The notes under the pieces were generated by a model. It had not been told where the DNA came from. It saw only the letters and a list, made by a program, of their open reading frames with translations, and searched no databases. Shown here piece by piece: positions 25,476 to 34,218 of a DNA stretch of 64,000 bases. Origin of the DNA: CAVLCC01 sp963624975 (GTDB lineage Bacteria > Actinomycetota > Coriobacteriia > Coriobacteriales > CADBOM01); the NCBI GenBank assembly GCA_963624975.1, contig CAVFRF010000063.1, positions 1 to 64,000 of the forward strand, in the 5' to 3' direction. The position numbers and the translations under genes are program-made. How positions within the stretch are numbered: position 1 is the first letter of the stretch; each line of letters begins with the position of its first letter.

Positions 25476-26735
25476 ATGAACACGAACACCGAGCGTCGCA
25501 GGGTGGTTGTTACCGGAATGGGAGCGCTCTGCCCCATCGGCAACACCGTGGAGCAGATCTGGGCCAACGCCCGGGATGGAGTGAACGGCATCGGACAGAT
25601 CACGCTCTACGATTCCAGCAATCAGAAGGTTCACATCGCCGGCGAGGTCAAGGACTTCGACCCCTTCGAGTTTTTGGACAAGCAGGAGGCTCGCAAGCAG
25701 GAGCGCTTCACCCACTTCGCGCGCGTGGCTACCATGCAGGCCATGGAGCAGAGCGGCATCCAGATCGCCGACGAGGATCCATATCGCTGCGGCGTGGCCA
25801 TTTCGTCGGGCATCGGGTCGCTCGACTTTATCGCGCGTTCGCAGGACCGCGGCCACGAGAAGGGATTCGACAGGGTCTCGCCGCACTACATTCCCGCGTC
25901 CATCACCAACAGCGCGGCCGGCAACGTGGCCATTCAGGAGGGCTTCAAGGGCGAGTGCACCTGCGTGGTGTCGGCCTGCGCAGGCGGCACCAACGCCATC
26001 GGCGAGGCCATGCGCGCAATCCGCCACGGCTATGTGGACGTGATGCTGGCGGGCGGTGCCGAGGCGTGCATCACCCCGCTGGGCGTGGGCGGCTTTACCG
26101 TGATGAGGGCGCTGGCCGAGGTGGACGATCCCGCTGCGGCCTGCAAGCCTTTCGACCTGGAGCGTTCGGGCTTCGTGATCGCCGAGGGCGCCGGCATCCT
26201 GGTGCTCGAGGAGCTGGAGCACGCGCGTGCCCGTGGCGCGCAGATCCTGGGCGAGGTGTGCGGCTACGGCTACACGTGCGATGCCTACCACATCACCGCG
26301 CCCGACCCTTGCGGCGACGGAGCTGCGGCCTCTATGCGCAACGCGGTGCTCGATGCGGGGCTCGAGCCGTCGCAGATCGGCTACATCAATGCGCATGGTA
26401 CCTCGACCCCCATGAACGACAAGACCGAGGCCGCCGCGATTCGCGCCGTGTTCGGCGATGATGCCGCTACGGCTGGACCTCTGGTGAGCAGCACCAAGTC
26501 GATGACGGGGCACATGCTGGGAGCCACTGGCGCGGTGGAAGCCATCGTTTCGCTCATGGCGATTCGCGATGGCTTCGTGCCGCCCAACATCAACTACACC
26601 ACCCCCGATCCCGATTGCGAGGTCAACCTCGTGGCCAACAAGGGCGTGGAAGCTCACTTCGACTACGCGCTTTCCGACAACCTGGGATTCGGCGGGCACA
26701 ACGCCAGCGTGGTTGTTGGCCGCTTCGTCGAGTAG
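25476..26735 (+). CDS. fabF: 3-oxoacyl-ACP synthase II
   Basis: A 419-residue elongation condensing enzyme. C168 in SACAGG is the nucleophile; H307 in NAHGTSTP and H346 in MTGHMLG complete the triad. It is the only elongation KAS in the cluster, so it probably handles both saturated and any unsaturated chains. The start ATG 25476 is supported by AGGAG 8 nt upstream; 20 upstream in-frame codons overlap fabG and were excluded. Confidence 0.96.
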   Translation: MNTNTERRRVVVTGMGALCPIGNTVEQIWANARDGVNGIGQITLYDSSNQKVHIAGEVKDFDPFEFLDKQEARKQERFTHFARVATMQAMEQSGIQIADEDPYRCGVAISSGIGSLDFIARSQDRGHEKGFDRVSPHYIPASITNSAAGNVAIQEGFKGECTCVVSACAGGTNAIGEAMRAIRHGYVDVMLAGGAEACITPLGVGGFTVMRALAEVDDPAAACKPFDLERSGFVIAEGAGILVLEELEHARARGAQILGEVCGYGYTCDAYHITAPDPCGDGAAASMRNAVLDAGLEPSQIGYINAHGTSTPMNDKTEAAAIRAVFGDDAATAGPLVSSTKSMTGHMLGATGAVEAIVSLMAIRDGFVPPNINYTTPDPDCEVNLVANKGVEAHFDYALSDNLGFGGHNASVVVGRFVE

Positions 26736-26827
26736 GATAGGTAGCGGGTTCGTGTCGGGCGGGCGTGCCGGGCGCGGGCGCAAAGCTAGGGATTTGCCAG
26801 CTGGATACGTTTGAGAAGGAGACCCGA

Positions 26828-27337
26828 ATGAGCGACATCGAAGCAAACGTGGATACGACCGCGGCCGAGACCGCCGAGGCCGAGACCGCCGAGGCCCGCG
26901 AGCCCAGGATCCTCTCCTCCAACCAAATCCAGGAAATCCTGCCGCATCGCTTCCCGTTCCAGCTGGTCGACCGCATCGTGGACTACGAGCCCGGCCAATG
27001 GGCCTGCGGCATCAAGTGCGTGTCGGTGGGCGAGCAGTGGTTTTGCGGGCACTTCCCGCAACAGCATGTGATGCCCGGCGTGCTGATACTCGAGGCTCTC
27101 GCGCAGGTGGGCGCCATCGCGGTGCTGAGCCTGCCCGAGAACAAGGGCAAGATCGCGTTCTTCGGCGGCGTGCGCAAGTGCCGCTTCAAGAAGCAGGTGG
27201 TACCCGGCGACGTGCTGGAGATGCGCTGCGAGATCGAGGAGATGCGCCATGGCATCGGCCACGGCAAGGCGGTGGCCAAGGTGGATGGCAAGGTGGCCTG
27301 CCAGGCCGAGATCACGTTCGCGGTGGGGGAGGAGTAG
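26828..27337 (+). CDS. fabZ: 3-hydroxyacyl-ACP dehydratase
   Basis: A 169-residue hot-dog-fold dehydratase. The catalytic pair is H75 in GHFPQQ and E89 in LILEALAQ; the LPHRFPFQLVDRI segment at 39-50 is diagnostic. An acidic, Ala/Glu-rich extension of about 28 residues precedes the core. The ATG has GAAGGAGA 7 nt upstream. The 92-bp gap from fabF contains no gene. Confidence 0.96.
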   Translation: MSDIEANVDTTAAETAEAETAEAREPRILSSNQIQEILPHRFPFQLVDRIVDYEPGQWACGIKCVSVGEQWFCGHFPQQHVMPGVLILEALAQVGAIAVLSLPENKGKIAFFGGVRKCRFKKQVVPGDVLEMRCEIEEMRHGIGHGKAVAKVDGKVACQAEITFAVGEE

Positions 27338-27340
27338 GCC

Positions 27341-27859
27341 ATGAGCAGCGACCTCACCAGAATCTCGGTAACCATGCCCGAAGAACTGCTGGCCAGCCTC
27401 GACGACTACGCGTCGCGACGCGGCATGGCCAAGAACCGCTCCGAGGTCGTGCGCGACCTGGTGCGCGATGCTCTGGTGAAGGAGAAGACGGAGGACGAGG
27501 ACACGTTCATCTTCGCCACGCTCACCATGGTGTTCGACCATCACACCAACGACCTGCGCGACAAGCTCGACGACATCCAGCACGCCCACTTCGACGAGAT
27601 AATCTCCAGCATGCACGTGCATGTGGACGAGCACAACTGCCTCGAGACCATCGTGATGAAGGGCCGCTCGAGCGTGCTTCGGGGCATTGCCGACAGCCTG
27701 CTGGGCACCAAGGGCGTGCTCAACGGCGACCTCATCGTTACCGTGGTGGGCGACGGCACCGCGCACGAGCATGCGCACTCGCACGGCGACGCGCACCAGC
27801 ACGAGCATTGCCATGAGCATGGGCATGCGCATACGCACGAGCACAGCCATAGCCATTAG
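27341..27859 (+). CDS. nikR: NikR-type nickel-responsive regulator with His-rich tail
   Basis: A 172-residue regulator. Residues 5-45 form the ribbon-helix-helix DNA-binding domain (TRISVTMPEELLASLDDYA), followed by the ACT-like nickel domain with HVHVDEHNCLE, containing the His/Cys nickel ligands. The last 32 residues hold 15 histidines in HxH repeats plus one Cys, an extension not present in ordinary NikR of about 135 residues and likely to bind extra metal. It starts only 3 nt after fabZ with GGAGGAG, so it is probably read from the fatty-acid operon. No nickel transporter or hydrogenase gene is in the window. Confidence 0.9.
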   Translation: MSSDLTRISVTMPEELLASLDDYASRRGMAKNRSEVVRDLVRDALVKEKTEDEDTFIFATLTMVFDHHTNDLRDKLDDIQHAHFDEIISSMHVHVDEHNCLETIVMKGRSSVLRGIADSLLGTKGVLNGDLIVTVVGDGTAHEHAHSHGDAHQHEHCHEHGHAHTHEHSHSH

Positions 27860-28125
27860 GTTCGGTGGTTTTCAAAGGTTAGGTTTTCCCGTTTACACAG
27901 CGGATAGCAAGGTGCGTCTAAATCGACACTTGCTACAAATGTGTTGAACTTGTGACCTCGGCTCTCCATATTTCCTTCTAAATAGGTAATGTATTCGTAG
28001 TGCTACTAAAGTAGACTAACCTGTAGCATATTTAATCATGCTGAATGATAAGTTCTACGTAGAAGCCATGCTGGGTTCCGATTTGTGGGTGTCGCGAGCC
28101 CGGTTCAGATAGAAGGGGGCTTGTC
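27860..28125 (+). other. AT-richer intergenic region with probable promoter for the beta-helix genes
   Basis: The 266 bp contain no gene. TTGAAC at 27944-27949 and CATATT at 27967-27972 are 17 bp apart and form a fair sigma-A promoter, which would leave a leader of about 145 nt. A small inverted repeat, ctact/agtag, lies near 28003. The region is clearly richer in A and T than its surroundings. No terminator for the upstream operon is obvious. Confidence 0.4.
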
Positions 28126-29634
28126 ATGACCAGCACAAGATTCAACTCAAAAAGGAGCACAGCACTCGTTTTGCCGCTTCTCGTTGCTGTTCTGGCCGCC
28201 GCGATGTGGTGCCTGATGGTGCCCGTGCTGGCGCAAGCCGACGAGCAGGGCATAGTGGCACACTCGGTGGACGATTCGGGCACCCGCATCGACTACTACT
28301 CGGTCGACGATGCCATCAATGCCGGATACGAAGGCAAGACCATCGTCATGGACGCGAATTGGAACTCCTACAGCGCGCTGGTCATCTCCTACGGCAAGTC
28401 GATCACGATCGATATGAACGCTCACGAGATTTACAATTACGGGCACTCCGAGGTCATCCGCCTTTACGATAATGCCAGTCTCACTCTTATGTCGAGTGCT
28501 TCTGCCAAATTTACCTATCAGGGTTACGTCGACGGCAAATGCAGTAGGACAGGCGTGGAAGTTACCACCGGAGGCTTGGTATCGGGTGGCTATAGCAAAT
28601 CCGACGACAGTCGTTACGAAGACATTGCGGGAGGAATCATGATGGATGGTCATAGCTCCCTCACTCTCGACAACGTGGTCGTGGGAGGCAACCTTGGCGA
28701 TAGGGCAGGCGGTATTCTTGCCATGGGCGACTGCTGCATCAGGATTCAGAACGGAGCCAGCGTCGAACACAACGTTGCCGTCCAAAACTATGGTGGCGGC
28801 ATCACGGCGTGGGGAAATTGCGTGAACATCCTTATGGACAAGGGATTCGTCAAGAGCAACTATGGATATAACGGTGGCGGAATCAGCGTGCTCGACGATG
28901 GCGCCACGATCAGCATGAAGAACAAATCTGCTATCTCGGGCAATCATGCAACAAACAACGGCGGTGGCGTGTTCTTCGACAATACTTTCTTTCAGATTAT
29001 GTCCGAAGATAGAACCGCCTCTATCGATGGCAATAGCTGCGACAACGAAGGAGGCGGGGTATACACAGCCTCCGTCAGCGATGACAACGACGGTCTCATC
29101 GTAGATACCGCGATCGCCGATAACACTGCAGGCGTCGACGGCGGCGGCGTCTATCTCGACCAGGAAAACACGGAGATGCTCCACTGCACCATTACCGGCA
29201 ATACTGCCAAGGAGGATGGCGGCGGAGTATATGTGTGCAACGACGAGAACAAAATCGCGGACTGCACCATCACCGGCAACGTGTGCAACGACGGTGGCGA
29301 TAACTACGAGGGCGGCGGCGTGTTCGTGGGCTACAGGTACGACCTGAACCTCACAGGCAAGTGCGTTATCAAGGACAATACCCGCGGAAAGAACGGTTCG
29401 GCAGACGACCTGTTCCTCAGCGCCAACGTGGGCAACACCGCCAGCGCCTACATCACCGGCGGCGTGGACCTCGGGTCGAAGGTGGGGATCCGCACCGGCA
29501 TCACCGGCGACCAGCGCATCGGCGACCACATTGGAATATACGCCGAAGGGGTGTACTTTGCAGATCTCGGTGGCTACTACGTGAGCCACGGCGACGACCA
29601 CGGCGGAGACCTGTGGCAGCGTCACCACGACTAA
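28126..29634 (+). CDS. Secreted right-handed beta-helix protein, copy 1
   Basis: A 502-residue exported protein. A signal peptide with a long hydrophobic core ends about residue 38 (VLAQA before DEQG). The rest consists of irregular repeats with GGG, NxA and ITGNT-type turns (NNGGGVFFD, DGGGVYLD, EDGGGVYVC), typical of the pectate-lyase-like beta-helix found in adhesins and glycan-binding or glycan-cleaving proteins. No catalytic residues could be identified, and no LPXTG, membrane anchor or cell-wall repeats are seen. It ends at the point where its tandem paralogue continues into a further C-terminal domain. ATG follows AGAAGGGGG. A role at the cell surface is inferred from export only. Confidence 0.82.
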   Translation: MTSTRFNSKRSTALVLPLLVAVLAAAMWCLMVPVLAQADEQGIVAHSVDDSGTRIDYYSVDDAINAGYEGKTIVMDANWNSYSALVISYGKSITIDMNAHEIYNYGHSEVIRLYDNASLTLMSSASAKFTYQGYVDGKCSRTGVEVTTGGLVSGGYSKSDDSRYEDIAGGIMMDGHSSLTLDNVVVGGNLGDRAGGILAMGDCCIRIQNGASVEHNVAVQNYGGGITAWGNCVNILMDKGFVKSNYGYNGGGISVLDDGATISMKNKSAISGNHATNNGGGVFFDNTFFQIMSEDRTASIDGNSCDNEGGGVYTASVSDDNDGLIVDTAIADNTAGVDGGGVYLDQENTEMLHCTITGNTAKEDGGGVYVCNDENKIADCTITGNVCNDGGDNYEGGGVFVGYRYDLNLTGKCVIKDNTRGKNGSADDLFLSANVGNTASAYITGGVDLGSKVGIRTGITGDQRIGDHIGIYAEGVYFADLGGYYVSHGDDHGGDLWQRHHD

Positions 29635-29755
29635 CGGCCTGGCTGCGGTCCATAGCAAATTCAATTAAACTGGGTTGGTGGTTTCGACGCGGGGGATATG
29701 CCTGATTCATAACTAATGCGAATGAGAAGCGAGAGCAGATAGAAGGGAGCGCGTT

Positions 29756-31828
29756 ATGGGTAAAACGAGAGGCACTTTAAGATGGTGGGCAGCTCCCGGG
29801 ATGCTGCTTCTTGCGACTGTGCTGATCGCCGTGGCGTGGTGCTCGTCGGCGCCTGCCCAAGCGCGCGCCGACGAGCAGACCGTGGTGGCTCACACGATGA
29901 ACGAATCGGAGACCCATATCGACGACTACTACTACTCGATCGACGAGGCCATCAACGCCGGATACGAAGGCAAGGTCATCGTCATGGACGTTGACTGGAA
30001 CCTCAACAGCACTCTGACCATCGCCGCCAACAAGTCGATCACCATCGACATGAACGGTTGCCGGATCAGCAACAATGGCAACCTCGAGGTCATCCGCCTC
30101 AAGAGCCATTCCAACCTCACGCTCATGTCGGGCCTTTCTGCCAGGCTCACCTACAAGGGCTACACCGATGGCAAGGAGAACACGACCGACGTGCAGGTCG
30201 TTACCGGCGGCTTGGTAACGGGTGGCCGCAACAAGGCCGAAGACCGCCGCAAGTACTCCTACTCTGCAGGCGGAGTCGTGATGGATGCCAACAGCGTTCT
30301 TACCCTCGACAACGTGGTCGTGGGAGGAAACACTGGAGACAGGACGGGCGGAATCGTTGCCGATGAGGGCTGCACAGTCAATCTCCAGAACGAAGCCAGC
30401 GTCGAGTACAACGGCTGCGGCGATGAAGCTGCAGGCGGCATCACGGCATGGAAAGACAACGTGACCATCAACATGGACAATAGCTTCATCAAAAACAACT
30501 ATGGCTACAACGGTGGCGGCATCTGCTCGCAAGACAACAACACCAAGGTCAACATGAAGAACGGCTCCGCCATCTCCAACAACTATGCCCAGAACAACGG
30601 CGGAGGCGTGTTCTTCGACGACACTTTCTTCAGCCTCAGCTCCGAAGACGGCAAGGCCACCATCAATGGCAATTCGTGCGGCAACGATGGCGGCGGCATC
30701 TACACTGCATCCGATGCCGGGTCCAACGAGGGTCTCGTCCAGAACCTCGCCATCACCGGTAACACTGCTTATGTGGATGGCGGCGGCATCTACCTCGACC
30801 AGGAGAGCACCGGCGTGGTCAAGTGCACGATCACGGGCAATACCGCCAAGGAGGACGGCGGCGGCGTGTACGTGTGCAACGACGACAACCACATCATGAG
30901 CTGCGCCATCACCGGCAACGTGTGCAACGACGACGGCAAGAACTACGAGGGCGGCGGCGTGTTCGTGGGATACAAGTACGACCTGGGTCTCACCGGCAAG
31001 TGCATCATTCGGGGCAACACCCGCGGAAAGAACGGCTCCGACGACGACCTGTTCCTCAGCGCCAACGTGGGCAACACCGCCAGCGCCTACATCACCGGCG
31101 GCGTGGACCTCGGGTCGAAGGTGGGGATCCGCACCGGCATCATCGGCGACCAGCGCATCGGCGACCACGTCACGACCTACGCCTACGGGGCTTACTTCAT
31201 CGATCTCGACGGCTACTACGTGAGCCATGGCGACGACCACGGCGGCGACCTGTGGCAGCGCCACCGCAACGTCCTGTTCAACGTGAGCGTCAACGGCCAG
31301 AACTCCGACCGCACCCAGCAGGGCACGACCATAACGGTGCACGCCGGCAGCGGCGGGGAGGGCGAGGAGTTCGCCTACTGGGACGCAGAGGCCACGACGG
31401 GCCTCTACCCCGTGGAGGATTACATCAACGACGAGACCAAGTACAACGAGGAACTGACGTTCGACATGCCGCAGAACGACGTGAACGTGGTTGCGGTGTA
31501 CAAGGCGGCCGGCTCCGGCGACGAGGCCGATGCCAGCAGCGAGGCCGAGGGTGCCGAGGATGCCGTCATCGCGGCCGACGCATCTGCGGCACCTGCCTAC
31601 GAGGCCGATTCCGGCACGTCGAGCGCTCAAGCGGACTCGGGCAGCGCGGCGCAGGCCTCGGACGGTAGCCAGTCCGGCAGCGCAAGTTCTACTGGCAGCT
31701 CCGAATCGACCAGCGCGGATTCGTCCAGCGCAGCAAGCTCTGCCAGCTCCACTGCCGCGCAGGCTCCGGTTCACGTGAAGATCCCGAAGGTGACCCTCTG
31801 GAACGGACAGAGAATAAGGATGCTCTAG
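29756..31828 (+). CDS. Secreted right-handed beta-helix protein, copy 2, with C-terminal extension
   Basis: A 690-residue paralogue of the preceding gene, starting 121 bp after it with GAAGGGAG upstream of ATG. The signal peptide ends about residue 38 (AQARA before DEQT). The beta-helix repeats align with copy 1 along their whole length. Beyond it, about residues 503-580 resemble an InlB B-repeat-like or Listeria/Bacterial-repeat domain (FAYWDAEATTGLYP, then FDMPQNDVNVVAVY). This is followed by a Ser/Ala/Glu-rich linker (about 585-670) and a short basic end. No sortase signal or membrane helix is present, so attachment, if any, is unexplained. Near-identical DNA blocks are shared with copy 1. 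Confidence 0.83.
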   Translation: MGKTRGTLRWWAAPGMLLLATVLIAVAWCSSAPAQARADEQTVVAHTMNESETHIDDYYYSIDEAINAGYEGKVIVMDVDWNLNSTLTIAANKSITIDMNGCRISNNGNLEVIRLKSHSNLTLMSGLSARLTYKGYTDGKENTTDVQVVTGGLVTGGRNKAEDRRKYSYSAGGVVMDANSVLTLDNVVVGGNTGDRTGGIVADEGCTVNLQNEASVEYNGCGDEAAGGITAWKDNVTINMDNSFIKNNYGYNGGGICSQDNNTKVNMKNGSAISNNYAQNNGGGVFFDDTFFSLSSEDGKATINGNSCGNDGGGIYTASDAGSNEGLVQNLAITGNTAYVDGGGIYLDQESTGVVKCTITGNTAKEDGGGVYVCNDDNHIMSCAITGNVCNDDGKNYEGGGVFVGYKYDLGLTGKCIIRGNTRGKNGSDDDLFLSANVGNTASAYITGGVDLGSKVGIRTGIIGDQRIGDHVTTYAYGAYFIDLDGYYVSHGDDHGGDLWQRHRNVLFNVSVNGQNSDRTQQGTTITVHAGSGGEGEEFAYWDAEATTGLYPVEDYINDETKYNEELTFDMPQNDVNVVAVYKAAGSGDEADASSEAEGAEDAVIAADASAAPAYEADSGTSSAQADSGSAAQASDGSQSGSASSTGSSESTSADSSSAASSASSTAAQAPVHVKIPKVTLWNGQRIRML

Positions 31829-31903
31829 CACGACCGCTGGCGTTGATTCTCCAGAGTTAGAACCGCATTCCGAAAAACGCTCACGCGAAATTTTCGTTTC
31901 GTG

Positions 31904-31909
31904 TACAAT
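31904..31909 (+). promoter_or_regulatory. Probable -10 element of the 45-residue peptide gene
   Basis: TACAAT preceded directly by TG lies 64 bp before the ATG; a start near 31916 would give a leader of about 57 nt. No convincing -35 is seen 17 bp upstream. Confidence 0.4.
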
Positions 31910-31972
31910 CGCGGCGTGTCCGGCAAGTCCGTCGCGGGCGGCGCTTCTCTTTTACGAAAGGAAGTGGTCGCT

Positions 31973-32110
31973 ATGTCTGTTGTTTTTCTAGACATGCTGG
32001 AAAGAATTCTAATCGACGCAGCTGCTTTGGCTACGATCGTGGAGTTGGTTCTCGGCCTTGTAAAAGGAAGGGGGCACGAGTCGCGGACGGATGACGAAGG
32101 TGAGAAATAA
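31973..32110 (+). CDS. Short hydrophobic peptide, possible type I toxin
   Basis: A 45-residue peptide with one membrane helix (ILIDAAALATIVELVLGLV) and a charged C-terminal tail, preceded by AAAGGAAG 8 nt before the ATG. The design is that of small holin-like or TxpA/Fst-like toxins of Gram-positive bacteria, whose mRNA is controlled by an antisense RNA encoded over its 3' part. Directly after the stop come three strong hairpins, which fits such a locus. The sequence is not close to any toxin I can name, so the class is inferred from size, topology and context. A longer in-frame start at 31901 lacks a ribosome binding site. Confidence 0.6.
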   Translation: MSVVFLDMLERILIDAAALATIVELVLGLVKGRGHESRTDDEGEK

Positions 32111-32113
32111 GTT

Positions 32114-32137
32114 GGGCGGTAGTTGCGCCTACCGCCC
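32114..32137 (+). terminator. Hairpin after the short peptide gene
   Basis: Arms gggcggtag (32114-32122) and ctaccgccc (32129-32137) form a perfect 9-bp stem with a 6-nt loop three bases after the peptide's stop codon. The tail gatctaaaaa is poor in T on this strand, so it may act as an antisense-RNA structure as well as a terminator. Confidence 0.55.
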
Positions 32138-32156
32138 GATCTAAAAACCCGCGCCG

Positions 32157-32200
32157 CCCGTGGTGAGTTCACGGGCTTGCCGGCACCATCATTGTGGTGC
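32157..32200 (+). other. Two further hairpins downstream of the short peptide gene
   Basis: Perfect 6-bp stems: cccgtg (32157-32162) with cacggg (32170-32175), and gcacca (32183-32188) with tggtgc (32195-32200). They lie between the peptide gene and the convergent end of the P-type ATPase gene, and could belong to the 3' end of either transcript or to a small antisense RNA. Confidence 0.5.
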
Positions 32201-32222
32201 ACTCGAAGCCGAATGTCAACCG

Positions 32223-34166
32223 CTACCTCGTGACGCGCATCGCTCGCATCGCGTTTAGGATCGCTATCACCGACACTCCTACGTCGCCGAACACTGCCAG
32301 CCACATGGTGGCGATGCCGATGAAGGGAAGGGCCATCACCATGATGGCAACTTTGACCCCGAGCGCGAACACGATGTTCTGACGCACAATTCCCATGGTC
32401 TTGCGTGCGATGCCGATGGCGCGGGCGATATTGGAGGGCTTGTCGTCCATGAGCACCACGTCGGCGGCCTCGATTGCGGCATCGGACCCCATCGCGCCCA
32501 TGGCGATGCCCACGTCGGCACGCATGAGCACCGGTGCGTCGTTGATGCCATCGCCCACGAAGGCGAGCTTCTGCTTGCCGCCGGAATGCACAGTCGACTG
32601 AGCAAGAAGCTGCTCGACCTTCGCGACCTTGTCGGCAGGTAGCAGCTGCGCGTGAAACTCGTCGATGCCCAGGCTCTCCGCCACCGCCGCTGCTACCTCT
32701 TCGCGGTCTCCGGTGAGCATCACGGTCTTCTTCACTCCTGCACGATGCAAGCCATCGATTGTTGCGGCGGCATCCTCCTTCACCGCATCGGCGATTACGA
32801 TATGACCGATGTATTCGCCGTCAAGCGCAACGTGCAGCACAGTTCCAACCAGCTCGCAGTCGTGGAACAGCGCTCCTACCTCGGCCATGAGCGTGCCGTT
32901 GCCAATCGCGATCTGGTGGGCGCCTACGGTTGCCAGCACTCCGCGACCGCTCTCCTCCTCAACATGCTCGATCTGCGTGCTGTCGATTACTCCGCTGAAG
33001 CTCTCCTTGATCGACACTGCAATCGGGTGATCCGAAAACGCTTCGGCATGCGCCGCATACGACAGCAGCAGGTCGGGCTCCACGCCCTCGGTAGGATGCA
33101 CGGCCACCACGTTGAAGGTGCCGTTGGTGAGCGTGCCGGTCTTGTCGAAAACCACGGTGTCGACCGAGGCAAGCGCCTCGAGGTAGCTCGATCCCTTGAC
33201 CATGATGCCCAGCCGCGAGCTGGCGCCGATACCCCCGAAGAACGAGAGCGGCACGCTGATTACGAGGGCGCACGGGCAGCTCACCACTAGGAACACCAGC
33301 GCGCTCAGGATGCAGTCGCTCCACGACATGGTGGTAACCAGTGGGGTGAGCGCCGCGATGAGCAGCGCAGCCACAACCACGATGGGTGTGTAGTAGCGCG
33401 CGAAGCGGGTGATGAAGTTCTCGGTGCGGGCCTTCTTCTCAGCGGCGTTTTCCACCAGCTCGAGAATACGTTGGACCGTGGATTCGCCGTAGGGCTTGAG
33501 CACCTCGACCGTGATGGGACTGGTGAGATTGATGCATCCGCTTATGACTTCGATGCCGCTCTCCACGACGCGCGGAACCGACTCGCCCGTGAGCGCAGCG
33601 GTGTCGACCTGCGACCTGCCCTCGACCACGCGCCCGTCGAGCGGGATGCGCTCGCCCGGCTTGACAACGATCTGCTCGCCGGGTGCCACCTCGGAGGGAT
33701 CGACCTCGACCAGCTCGCCGTCGCGTACGACATTGGCGTGGTCGGGTGCGATGTCCATCATCGCGGCGATGGACTTGCGGGTCTTGCCCAGCGCGTAGCT
33801 CTCGAACAGCTCGCCTACCTGGTAGAACAGCATCACGGCTGCGCCCTCGGCCATGTGCGGCTCGGCGTTGGGGAACAGCACCAGCGCGAATGCGCCGATC
33901 GTAGCGATGGTCATGAGCAGGTTCTCGTCGAAGGGCTGCCTGTGCACGATGCCGTGCCAGGCTTTGCCCAGCACCTCGTAGCCTGCGATGAGATAGGGGA
34001 TGAGGAAGAGGACGAACTCGATCCACAGTCCCAGCGGGAAGGACGCGCCGGCTCCGGTGCCGACTTGCAGCCCATAGAGTCCCGTGAGCTGCAGCAGCTC
34101 GAACACCACGAACAACGCGAGCGCCAACAGTATGCGCTTTAGCTTCCTCTTCTGCTTCTTGTTCAT
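32223..34166 (-). CDS. Heavy-metal P1B-type ATPase
   Basis: A 647-residue metal export pump, probably for Zn/Cd/Pb by its motifs. Visible are TGES (193-196), the membrane CPC (297-299) that binds metal, the phosphorylation loop DKTGTLT with D341, and GDGINDAP near the C-terminus. There is no N-terminal HMA domain; instead a basic segment leads straight into the membrane helices, and a separate HMA protein is encoded just upstream. Eight membrane helices are expected. It is the second gene of a two-gene operon under a SmtB-like operator. Confidence 0.93.
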   Translation of the reverse strand: MNKKQKRKLKRILLALALFVVFELLQLTGLYGLQVGTGAGASFPLGLWIEFVLFLIPYLIAGYEVLGKAWHGIVHRQPFDENLLMTIATIGAFALVLFPNAEPHMAEGAAVMLFYQVGELFESYALGKTRKSIAAMMDIAPDHANVVRDGELVEVDPSEVAPGEQIVVKPGERIPLDGRVVEGRSQVDTAALTGESVPRVVESGIEVISGCINLTSPITVEVLKPYGESTVQRILELVENAAEKKARTENFITRFARYYTPIVVVAALLIAALTPLVTTMSWSDCILSALVFLVVSCPCALVISVPLSFFGGIGASSRLGIMVKGSSYLEALASVDTVVFDKTGTLTNGTFNVVAVHPTEGVEPDLLLSYAAHAEAFSDHPIAVSIKESFSGVIDSTQIEHVEEESGRGVLATVGAHQIAIGNGTLMAEVGALFHDCELVGTVLHVALDGEYIGHIVIADAVKEDAAATIDGLHRAGVKKTVMLTGDREEVAAAVAESLGIDEFHAQLLPADKVAKVEQLLAQSTVHSGGKQKLAFVGDGINDAPVLMRADVGIAMGAMGSDAAIEAADVVLMDDKPSNIARAIGIARKTMGIVRQNIVFALGVKVAIMVMALPFIGIATMWLAVFGDVGVSVIAILNAMRAMRVTR

Positions 34167-34218
34167 CGCAAGCTCCTCGAAGTGTGGCCGTGACGCGGAC
34201 TTTGCGGCGAGCTGGATG

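Noticed and set aside
29777..31831. A 684-codon minus-strand frame opposite beta-helix copy 2.
   Set aside because: It mirrors the repeated coding strand, carries no plausible start region and has no recognisable motif; a similar shadow lies opposite copy 1.
31825..32304. A 159-codon minus-strand frame over the short peptide gene.
   Set aside because: It crosses the hairpins and the end of the ATPase gene, with no family resemblance and no ribosome binding site.
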